Shown piece by piece: positions 1 to 4,347 of a stretch of 10,402 bases of DNA. The position numbers and the translations under genes were made by a program. The stretch lies in the NCBI GenBank assembly GCA_946479395.1, contig CAMLFV010000095.1, forward strand, positions 1 through 10,402, read 5' to 3'. The number at the start of each line of letters is the position of its first letter. Positions within the stretch are counted from its first letter, which is position 1. The stretch is from an uncultured Flavobacterium sp. (lineage in GTDB: Bacteria; Bacteroidota; Bacteroidia; Flavobacteriales; Flavobacteriaceae). Under the pieces are notes generated by a model, which was not told where the DNA came from, did no database searches, and saw nothing but the letters and a program-made list of their open reading frames with translations.

Positions 1-708
1 ATCTGATTTTTTTGCTTCTTCAAAAGCTTTCATTAAGTTTTTTGGTGCATCACCAACATATTTTGATTCAATTTCAGAATAATTGATTAATAAAATATTT
101 TTGTTTAATTCATTTGCAACAGCGTGAGCAGACATTGTTTTTCCTGTTCCTGGAGCACCATAAAAATTAAGTATCAATCTAGGTTTTGAATCTATTTCAG
201 AGAAACCCCACATGTCATAAATTAGTTCGCGTTCGTTTATAAGCGTTAATGTGCTAACAATATCATCTTTTTCTTCTTCGCTGATGATGATTTGTTCTAA
301 CGAATATCTTGGTTTTTTTGCCATAAACATATCAATTATTTCTCCTTTAGCTTTTAGTTGGCTCATTTTTTTTTTATAGTTTTCTGATGCTTTTATTATT
401 TGTTGATAATTCTCATTTTCTACTAAAAGTAAAAACCTTAAATCTTCATTTTGTGAATCTATCTGAATAAATTTTAGATACATTTGTAATTCATAAAAAT
501 CTTGTTCTCTCTGTTCTAAAACTTTTGTTATATAGATTTTAACTTCATTTGATTCTTTTACTAAAGAGATTTTATTGCTATTTAAAAATGAAAAATCATT
601 TGATGATTGCAATAGAAAATATCTATCGTTTAAAGTAGTTTTAATATGCCTTAAAATACTTTTTAACAACTCGTTTTCAATGTTAGATTCTTGTATAATT
701 TTTACCAT
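1..708 (-). CDS. Classical AAA ATPase, N-terminal 236 residues (truncated by window edge)
   Basis: Seen: an open frame from ATG at 708 to the left edge, with no stop. Residues 1-183 form a mostly helical, charged N-terminal region that I do not recognise. The ATPase core then begins with Walker A GAPGTGKT at residues 184-191, and the pore-loop signature SKYVGDAPKN follows at 215-224, with the aromatic Y217 that grips substrate in classical AAA unfoldases. Walker B, sensors and arginine fingers lie outside the window. Known: such proteins form hexameric rings that use ATP to remodel or thread protein substrates. Context: the start overlaps the stop of the preceding small membrane protein by 7 nt, so the two are probably translationally coupled, and the ATPase is at least sixth in the gene train. 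Inferred: the upstream small proteins are its substrates or adaptors. No signal peptide is present, so it is cytosolic. Base composition is very AT-rich (11 and 13 GC per 60 in two counted lines). The AAA assignment is secure; the biological role is unknown. Confidence 0.92.
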   Translation of the reverse strand, partial: MVKIIQESNIENELLKSILRHIKTTLNDRYFLLQSSNDFSFLNSNKISLVKESNEVKIYITKVLEQREQDFYELQMYLKFIQIDSQNEDLRFLLLVENENYQQIIKASENYKKKMSQLKAKGEIIDMFMAKKPRYSLEQIIISEEEKDDIVSTLTLINERELIYDMWGFSEIDSKPRLILNFYGAPGTGKTMSAHAVANELNKNILLINYSEIESKYVGDAPKNLMKAFEEAKKSD

Positions 709-1061
709 ATTATTATACCTTCCTTTTCTAATTTTTTATTTAGATCTAAATCTATACTTTCATATTCAACTTTTCCAACATCTGTAATTTCTTCAGTTTT
801 ACTATTAATTTTACCTACATAAATAAAACCATCTTCTTTTGCTATAAAGTCTTTCAAATTAATTGAATTGAAATTATTAGAATTAAAATTGTTTTTTATT
901 TGTCTATTTAATTCTTCTTTTGCTTCTTTTGCTTTTCTTAAAAATCTAACTTTTAATACATACCTTACTAACTTTGCTAACACAAATCCTGCACCAAAGC
1001 CTATTACTCCGCCTATTAGAAACGGGACAATAAACCATATAATTAAAGGCGTAACTATCAT
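702..1061 (-). CDS. Small membrane protein with glycine-zipper helix and shared C-terminal module (119 aa)
   Basis: Unrecognised protein. Seen: one strong N-terminal hydrophobic segment (about residues 4-34) containing a glycine zipper, G17-xxx-G21-xxx-G25, of the kind that packs helices in oligomeric membrane assemblies. A strongly basic stretch (about 30-55, many K and R) follows, which by the positive-inside rule puts the C-terminus in the cytoplasm. Residues 58-119 hold a module resembling its neighbours' C-termini: NNFNSINLKDF (62-72) matches NGNYNTVNMNDF of the 125-aa protein, then come short predicted strands, an acidic helix (about 101-114) and a final hydrophobic strand GIIIW. It lacks the F-G/S-x-K-D/E-M signature of the other three and is the most divergent copy. 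Its start overlaps the previous stop as ATGA (4 nt) and its stop overlaps the AAA ATPase start by 7 nt. Function unknown; it may anchor or feed the ATPase at the membrane. Confidence 0.8.
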   Translation of the reverse strand: MIVTPLIIWFIVPFLIGGVIGFGAGFVLAKLVRYVLKVRFLRKAKEAKEELNRQIKNNFNSNNFNSINLKDFIAKEDGFIYVGKINSKTEEITDVGKVEYESIDLDLNKKLEKEGIIIW

Positions 1062-1414
1062 TCTTTTATAATTATCATATCCTTTTTTCCAAATGCTAAA
1101 CGTAGAGATTCATCAATATTATTACATTGAAGTTGTAGCATTTTGCCTTCTACAATTTCACTTTTCGTATTATCATAAAAAGTAATGACATAATCCTTAT
1201 TTACTTTCAAAAGAACCAAATCTTGATTTTCTGGAATTCCTGTTTCTTTTGTAAGTTCTTTTGCCATCGATACAACATCTGAAAATTTCAAAATATCATA
1301 TTTCTTTATTTCTATACCTTCTGTTTTTTTATTATTGTTCAACATATAAAAAAAGCCGTAAACAGCCAATCCTCCAACAACTGCTCCAATAATTATTTTT
1401 TCCATTTTGTTCAT
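1058..1414 (-). CDS. Small single-pass membrane protein with shared C-terminal module (118 aa)
   Basis: Unrecognised protein. Seen: a membrane helix at about residues 6-25 carrying G10-xxx-G14 and further small residues, followed by NNNKK. The soluble part runs from about 35 to 118. Its end, NNIDESLRLAFGKKDMIIIKE, is split here as NNIDESLRLAFG (98-109) and KKDMIIIKE (110-118). It matches the 144-aa protein's end (NNIDSAIQQSFGDKEMVIINK at 124-144) almost position by position, and both also carry a V-L-L-K strand some 35 residues earlier (67-70 here). ATG at 1414 is used; a second in-frame ATG three codons later (M4) is also possible. Only 5 nt separate it from the previous gene, and it shares ATGA with the next. 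A lipoprotein is excluded, as there is no cysteine after the hydrophobic segment. Inferred: a membrane-tethered member of a family whose C-terminal module is the common element. Function unknown. Confidence 0.8.
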   Translation of the reverse strand: MNKMEKIIIGAVVGGLAVYGFFYMLNNNKKTEGIEIKKYDILKFSDVVSMAKELTKETGIPENQDLVLLKVNKDYVITFYDNTKSEIVEGKMLQLQCNNIDESLRLAFGKKDMIIIKE

Positions 1415-1419
1415 CTTAT

Positions 1420-1797
1420 TTATTTATTTTCTAAAACCATCATATCTTTATCTGAAAACTGTAATTTTGTTTGATCATCTAATGATTCATAAGAAATAAC
1501 TTCAGTTTCTTCCTCTAAAATTTCTCCGGTGTCTTTATCATAAAATGTATTAACTATCTTATCTTTAGAAAGTTTAGTGTCAAAATCATTCATATTTACA
1601 GTATTATAATTTCCATTAGCCATATTTTCTTTTATTATAATTGAAACGGGAACTGCATTAGGCTTCTTATTAATAACTGCATCATACTTCGATTTGAAAA
1701 AGTTAACTATATTCTGTAAAAAGCTAACTATTTTTGTAAATACCTTCTTTAAAGAATTCCAAGCTCTTTTTAAGAGTTTTCTTATTGCATCTAACAT
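1420..1797 (-). CDS. Small protein with cationic amphipathic N-terminus and shared C-terminal module (125 aa)
   Basis: Unrecognised protein. Seen: residues 1-40 make an excellent cationic amphipathic helix. Hydrophobic residues (L2, I5, L8, L9, W13, L16, V19, F20, I23, V24, L27, I30, V31, F34) recur every three to four positions, and nine K/R residues (R6, K7, K10, R11, K17, K18, K22, K35, K37) share the opposite face. It is not hydrophobic enough to be a simple membrane anchor and resembles a surface-binding or membrane-permeabilising helix. A linker rich in N, P and V follows (about 44-65), then the common module: TVNMNDF, two strands with a turn DKDTGE (87-92), an acidic strand, and an end with LQFSDKDMMVLENK (112-125). 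The gap is 12 nt to the preceding gene and 5 nt to the next. Inferred: peripheral membrane protein, possibly an effector restrained by its C-terminal module or by the ATPase. Function unknown. Confidence 0.8.
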   Translation of the reverse strand: MLDAIRKLLKRAWNSLKKVFTKIVSFLQNIVNFFKSKYDAVINKKPNAVPVSIIIKENMANGNYNTVNMNDFDTKLSKDKIVNTFYDKDTGEILEEETEVISYESLDDQTKLQFSDKDMMVLENK

Positions 1798-1809
1798 ATC
1801 TTCTTATTT

Positions 1810-2244
1810 TTATTTATTTATTATTACCATTTCTTTATCTCCAAACGACTGTTGAATAGCTGAATCTATGTTGTTTACATACAAGCATAAAATTTCATTT
1901 TCTGTTACCGGCTTTTTATCACTATCTAACTTTTGAATGAAGTAAACTCTCTTATCTTTCTTTTTATCATATTCTCCTTTTAAGAGAACTACCGACTGAA
2001 AATCTTTTGCACCGTAATTCTCCAAGATTTCTTTTAATGAATCCATATTTAATAAATCAACCGCTAAAACTTCGCACAATTTGTCAGTATTTCCAGCGAT
2101 TACTTCATTGAATTGATCTAACTTCTCTGAAATCTGTTTTCCTACTTTTTCAGCTTTAGAGAGAAATTTTTCTGCAATTTTTAGGTTTTCTTCTGTTGCT
2201 ACACTTTTAAAAAAAATAAAACCTCTTCCTAATAATTTAACCAT
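1810..2244 (-). CDS. Small helical protein with shared C-terminal module (144 aa)
   Basis: Unrecognised protein. Start choice: the frame stays open to a GTG at 2292, but that would overlap the upstream gene by 20 nt and add a low-complexity leader; ATG at 2244 gives MVKLLGRGF and a 28-nt gap, so I use it. Seen: a short hydrophobic/basic N-terminus (1-15), then a long charged helix (about 17-60) with heptad-like spacing of L, I and V that could form a coiled coil. From about 64 to 144 lies the fullest version of the common module: LNMDSL, VVLLKG (85-90), a lysine/aspartate-rich hairpin, YFIQKL, EILCLYVNN, a helix, and SFGDKEMVIINK (133-144). There are two cysteines, with no metal-site pattern. 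No clear membrane helix is present. First of the AT-rich genes in the train: its start region has only 11 GC per 60 bases, while the gene just upstream is near half GC. Function unknown. Confidence 0.78.
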   Translation of the reverse strand: MVKLLGRGFIFFKSVATEENLKIAEKFLSKAEKVGKQISEKLDQFNEVIAGNTDKLCEVLAVDLLNMDSLKEILENYGAKDFQSVVLLKGEYDKKKDKRVYFIQKLDSDKKPVTENEILCLYVNNIDSAIQQSFGDKEMVIINK

Positions 2245-2272
2245 ATCTATAAAATTTAAAAAATTAATATTC

Positions 2273-2497
2273 TTACCTAACCTCCTCAACACTTACAAAC
2301 CCCGGATTTAAAACAAAATTTGCTTTAAGATCAATACCGTACACTCGCAAAAAAGCATTGTTTATGGCTTCGGTTCCCGGTCCGTTTCCGTCCCACGGAA
2401 TGCCCAAGTGGGTAAATTGTAAGGTCATGCCTTTTTCTATGATGCTGCCATTAGGCAGGCGTTCGGTTTTTGTAATGGTTGCTTTGTATAGTGCCAT
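2273..2497 (-). CDS. Conserved-looking small protein, possibly stand-alone version of the module (74 aa)
   Basis: Seen: a compact soluble protein with no signal or membrane segment. It reads as strand (YKATITKT), turn (LPNG), strand (SIIEKG), strand (MTLQF), a glycine/proline-rich loop (31-41), a helix (TEAINNAFLRVYG, 42-54) and a closing strand (FVSVEEV). This beta-beta-beta-helix-beta order, with a helix ending in [F/Y]-G, parallels the C-terminal modules of the next genes, so it may be a divergent family member; the similarity is weak and structural. I recall small proteins of about 70 aa with this look being widespread and uncharacterised in Bacteroidota, but could not check. GC is strikingly high (28-31 per 60 in two counted lines) against 11 per 60 just downstream. 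ATG at 2497 is the only sensible start; no Shine-Dalgarno sequence. Likely first gene of the train, though no -7 box is visible ahead of it. Confidence 0.75.
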   Translation of the reverse strand: MALYKATITKTERLPNGSIIEKGMTLQFTHLGIPWDGNGPGTEAINNAFLRVYGIDLKANFVLNPGFVSVEEVR

Positions 2498-2521
2498 GGT
2501 TGTTTTTATGTTTATTCGTGT

Positions 2522-2581
2522 AATTGTTTATTTAGCTTCGCTCCGTTCGGACTTTGTCCTCGGGTGTTGAATTGTTTATTT
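2522..2581. repeat. 36-bp GC-rich segment between perfect 12-bp direct repeats
   Basis: The 12-mer AATTGTTTATTT occurs at 2522-2533 and again at 2570-2581, exactly flanking a 36-bp GC-rich segment (2534-2569) in otherwise AT-rich spacer DNA. The inner segment contains the hairpin GGAC-TTT-GTCC (2549-2559) and the smaller palindrome CCGTTCGG (2543-2550). The layout resembles an insertion with a target-site duplication, or a slippage product. The segment encodes nothing visible. Confidence 0.6.
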
Positions 2582-2586
2582 GTTTA

Positions 2587-2617
2587 CACCTCCCTAACCC
2601 TCCTCAAGGAGGGAATT
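2587..2617. repeat. C-rich/G-rich palindromic intergenic repeat, copy 1
   Basis: Contains a perfect 7-bp stem CCCTCCT (2598-2604) / AGGAGGG (2607-2613) with the two central bases CA, preceded by a second C-run (CCTCCC) and followed by AATT. The same layout recurs at 4215-4249, so it belongs to a dispersed family. Sitting downstream of the WYL gene on the minus strand, it could also act as a transcription barrier, but there is no U-run typical of an intrinsic terminator. Confidence 0.65.
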
Positions 2618-2628
2618 ATTTTGTACAG

Positions 2629-2654
2629 ATATCTCGACTTCGCTCGATATGACA
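2629..2654. repeat. Short palindromic intergenic repeat (TCGA-CTTCGC-TCGA type)
   Basis: TCGA (2634-2637) and TCGA (2644-2647) can pair around the loop CTTCGC. The stem continues weakly beyond one mismatch, and ATGACA follows. It begins 10 bases below the WYL stop codon and completes a spacer (2498-2664) made up almost entirely of repeats. From memory, sequences of this type are common between genes in Bacteroidota genomes; I could not check this here. Confidence 0.45.
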
Positions 2655-2664
2655 AAATTGTGTT

Positions 2665-3576
2665 TCATCTATTCTCTTTATACAGCTTTAAAGCTTTCAG
2701 GTGTTCCTGCTTTACTTCTTGCCGCAATGCTTTTGGTTGTAACACTTCTACCAGTGATCCGTATTTAAGTACTTGTTGTTTTAATTCAAAGTTTGGTTTT
2801 ACCAAAAGTTGTATTGTAAATTCAGCTTCATTATCGGTCAGTTGTTGTTGCAACCTGTGTATGGGTACCGATTGTACATAGCTTTTTTGACTTGGATGAA
2901 ACCGCAATACTACTTTTTCTACAGGCTGTTTATCGCTGTTTGTTAATCCTACCACATTGCGAAAAAGCTGTTTTACTTTGTCTACATTGGCTTTAAATTT
3001 TTTAGCGGTTAGTTCTAAATCTTCTATCCGCTCTAACGCAAATGCTTTATACGTTTTGTTATGTTCGGCAATAATGTACCAGCGGTTTTGATATTGCTTT
3101 AAAAACAAAGGCTTGGTTTCGTATAATTCACACTTATTTTTTACATACGACTGATACCTGAACTTGATCTTCTGCTTTTTTTGCGTGGCTGTTAACACCT
3201 CTTCAAAAACATTGTGAAACATAGAACTGGGTTGATTTTCAAACTCTAAATACGTGAGATACTTTGTGTTTTCCGAAAACAAACCGCTTACCGAATTTGC
3301 TGTAATCATTTCCTGCATTAACTGTAAAAACCTGTTGGTTTCATGGTGTGCATCGTTAGCATCGTCAATAAAATACCCTTTATTTACGTTGCAATACGTA
3401 ATAGGCATGTTGTAGCCGTCGATCAACGCTTTGCGGTCGCGGTAAAAGGTTCGGTCGGTAATCGTTATTTCCATCTCTTCAAACAATTTTATTATATCGT
3501 TCATAGACGGATAGTGCCTATCTGCAATCCATTTTACCAAATAATAATAGCGTATGTAGGGCGATTTTTGTTTCAT
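2665..3576 (-). CDS. WYL-domain transcriptional regulator (YafY/DeoR-like HTH)
   Basis: Seen: 303 aa, the usual length for single-WYL regulators. Residues about 5-70 form a winged helix-turn-helix: a helix with SMNDIIKLFEE, then the recognition helix TDRTFYRDRKALID (40-53) and a wing ending in KGYFIDD. The WYL domain spans about 128-190, with KIKFRYQSY, the name-giving W166-Y167-I168 in QNRWYIIAEH and the conserved ALERIEDL (180-187, R183). A C-terminal WCX extension (about 219-300) closes it. Known: WYL domains bind ligands, often nucleic acid or nucleotides, and these proteins often control phage-defence or DNA-damage genes. Context: on the same strand, it precedes the small-protein/AAA train by 167 nt, and its own start has a -7 box and an inverted repeat close upstream. 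Inferred: autoregulation, and possibly control of the train. GC content (about 35-48% in counted lines) is above the downstream block, so it may not have arrived with it. Confidence 0.92.
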   Translation of the reverse strand: MKQKSPYIRYYYLVKWIADRHYPSMNDIIKLFEEMEITITDRTFYRDRKALIDGYNMPITYCNVNKGYFIDDANDAHHETNRFLQLMQEMITANSVSGLFSENTKYLTYLEFENQPSSMFHNVFEEVLTATQKKQKIKFRYQSYVKNKCELYETKPLFLKQYQNRWYIIAEHNKTYKAFALERIEDLELTAKKFKANVDKVKQLFRNVVGLTNSDKQPVEKVVLRFHPSQKSYVQSVPIHRLQQQLTDNEAEFTIQLLVKPNFELKQQVLKYGSLVEVLQPKALRQEVKQEHLKALKLYKENR

Positions 3577-3590
3577 TTTTATTTATGGTA

Positions 3591-3598
3591 CAAACCTA
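3591..3598 (-). promoter_or_regulatory. Candidate -7 box TAGGTTTG for the WYL gene
   Basis: On the minus strand this reads TAGGTTTG, an exact fit to the Bacteroidota -7 consensus TAnnTTTG, 14 bases before the ATG at 3576. The leader would be only a few bases long, so near-leaderless translation is implied. The nearest TTTG-like -33 element is only 14 bp away, shorter than usual. Confidence 0.45.
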
Positions 3599-3605
3599 TG
3601 CGTAT

Positions 3606-3624
3606 TGACTGCCAAAACGTGTCA
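3606..3624. promoter_or_regulatory. Candidate operator: inverted repeat TGAC-N11-GTCA
   Basis: TGAC (3606-3609) and GTCA (3621-3624) are inverted about an 11-bp spacer and cover the -33 area of the candidate WYL promoter. Placement suits an autoregulatory site for the dimeric WYL protein. The half-sites are only 4 bp, so chance occurrence is a real possibility. Confidence 0.3.
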
Positions 3625-3689
3625 GTGTTTTTACGCTTTTTTACATTTTTTTGTAAATCTATCTTTAAACAAGTAATGTTTTAACTATT

Positions 3690-3723
3690 ATTGGGTAAAC
3701 TGCCTTGTTTTTTGAGTGAATGA
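3690..3723. repeat. 34-bp direct repeat, left copy
   Basis: This 34-bp stretch, which ends one base before the stop codon of the TPR-like gene, matches 4175-4208 at 28 of 34 positions without gaps. The first seven (ATTGGGT) and last sixteen bases (TTTTTTGAGTGAATGA) are identical. Together the copies bracket the TPR-like gene and its promoter. Possible meanings are a past duplication or insertion boundary, or a shared regulator site upstream of both the WYL and TPR-like genes. Confidence 0.65.
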
Positions 3724-4098
3724 TTAATATGACTGCAACAACTGTTTAAATTGTTGCTGTAATTTTGGATTTCCTGTCGATAATTTCAAGCATTTATGAA
3801 TATAAACTTGTGCTTTTTCGGTATTATGTTCGGCTAAATAACACAATGCTTTAAGAAAATAACTGCTTGAAAGTGCCGGTGTATCTACTGCTTGTTTTTT
3901 TATAAGCTTTATATTAAAACGGATGATTTTTTTAGCTTCGGCAAAGCGATTGGTACAATATAGAAGCGTAGCACAAGCATCGTTAAACATATAATTTAAG
4001 TGATAATGCCGATGCTGTTTTATAAGGAATAATGCCAAACCAAACTCTTTCTTTTCAGTTAGCTGATTTATTTTTTGTGTAAGTGCATGCACGTTCAT
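3724..4098 (-). CDS. Small TPR-like helical repeat protein (124 aa)
   Basis: Seen: all-helical, no signal peptide, no membrane segment. Paired helices with TPR-type spacing appear at about residues 14-48 (EFGLALFLIKQHR, then FNDACATLLYCTN), 50-66 (RFAEAKKIIRFNIK) and 78-108 (SSYFLKALCYLAEHNTEKAQVYIHKCLKL). The A-x-x-Y-I-x-x-C-L-K-L ending of the last pair is typical of a tetratricopeptide repeat. I do not recognise a named family. Known: such folds act as protein-binding scaffolds. It is basic and rich in H, K and Q, with three cysteines. It has its own candidate promoter and is separated by 147 nt from the downstream WYL gene, so it is probably a separate transcript, though read-through is possible. 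It is bracketed by a 34-bp direct repeat, which could mean it was inserted or duplicated. ATG at 4098 is the only plausible start. Confidence 0.7.
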   Translation of the reverse strand: MNVHALTQKINQLTEKKEFGLALFLIKQHRHYHLNYMFNDACATLLYCTNRFAEAKKIIRFNIKLIKKQAVDTPALSSSYFLKALCYLAEHNTEKAQVYIHKCLKLSTGNPKLQQQFKQLLQSY

Positions 4099-4139
4099 AA
4101 GTTAAAAAAGAACCTTTTTGTTATACATTTTTATCTGTA

Positions 4140-4174
4140 CAAAAGTAAATGCTGTAGCTTTTTTATGTTACAAA
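4140..4174 (-). promoter_or_regulatory. Candidate promoter for the TPR-like gene
   Basis: Read on the minus strand: TTTG (4174-4171) as the -33 element, 23 bp, then TACTTTTG (4147-4140), an exact TAnnTTTG -7 box. The leader to the ATG at 4098 would be about 35 bases. The spacing is at the long end for Bacteroidota promoters. Confidence 0.5.
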
Positions 4175-4208
4175 ATTGGGTGAATGGCTGTTTTTTTTGA
4201 GTGAATGA
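4175..4208. repeat. 34-bp direct repeat, right copy
   Basis: Partner of the copy at 3690-3723 (28/34 identical, same orientation, no gaps). It starts directly beside the candidate -33 element of the TPR-like gene, so it lies where an upstream activator or repressor site could be. Confidence 0.65.
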
Positions 4209-4214
4209 GGTTTA

Positions 4215-4249
4215 CATCCCCCTTAATCCCCCTTCAAAGGGGGAATTTG
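4215..4249. repeat. C-rich/G-rich palindromic intergenic repeat, copy 2
   Basis: Same layout as the element at 2587-2617: a first C-run, TTAAT, then a perfect 7-bp stem CCCCCTT (4228-4234) / AAGGGGG (4237-4243) around CA, then AATTTG. This is the best-preserved copy in the window. It lies downstream of the sensor kinase on the minus strand, in the 249-nt gap between that gene and the TPR-like gene. Confidence 0.7.
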
Positions 4250-4276
4250 CAGAACTTTTATATACGGTTAACTGTT

Positions 4277-4301
4277 GTCCCCTTGAGAGAAGGTTAGAGT
4301 G
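4277..4301. repeat. Degenerate inverted copy 3 of the palindromic repeat
   Basis: CCCCTTGAGAGAAGG followed by TTAGAGTG resembles the reverse complement of copy 1, which reads CCTCCTTGAGGAGGG followed by TTAGGGAGG, with several changes. It therefore points the opposite way to copy 2, making a loose inverted pair. Confidence 0.5.
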
Positions 4302-4322
4302 TTTTACTTTTTATGTTAACCA

Positions 4323-4338
4323 TCAAAGGGAGAATTTG
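4323..4338. repeat. Half copy 4 of the palindromic repeat
   Basis: TCAAAGGGAGAATTTG matches the right half of copy 2 (TCAAAGGGGGAATTTG) with a single change. The left, C-rich half is absent. It lies 10 bases below the sensor kinase stop codon. Confidence 0.45.
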
Positions 4339-4347
4339 TATATTCTA

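Noticed and set aside
2245..2292. GTG start giving a 160-aa version of the 144-aa protein
   Set aside because: It would overlap the upstream gene by 20 nt and add an asparagine/phenylalanine leader encoded by near-pure AT sequence. The internal ATG at 2244 gives a normal start and spacing.
1..2497. Type VI or extracellular contractile injection system fragment (these can carry AAA ATPases)
   Set aside because: No sheath, tube, baseplate or spike proteins are present in the visible genes, and the small proteins match none of those components.
2564..2881. Plus-strand open frame of 105 codons, cysteine-rich
   Set aside because: It lies antisense to the end of the WYL gene and starts inside intergenic repeats. 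The cysteines come from complementing threonine- and glutamine-type codons, and nothing resembles a known fold.
3343..3684. Plus-strand open frame of 113 codons
   Set aside because: Antisense to the WYL helix-turn-helix region and running through its promoter; no coding signal of its own.
3667..3710. Hairpin AAACAAG / CTTGTTT with 30-nt loop as terminator of the TPR-like gene
   Set aside because: The 7-bp stem is AT-rich with a long loop, and on the minus strand it is followed by AAAGAT, not a U-run. It also overlaps the 34-bp repeat, which explains the sequence better.
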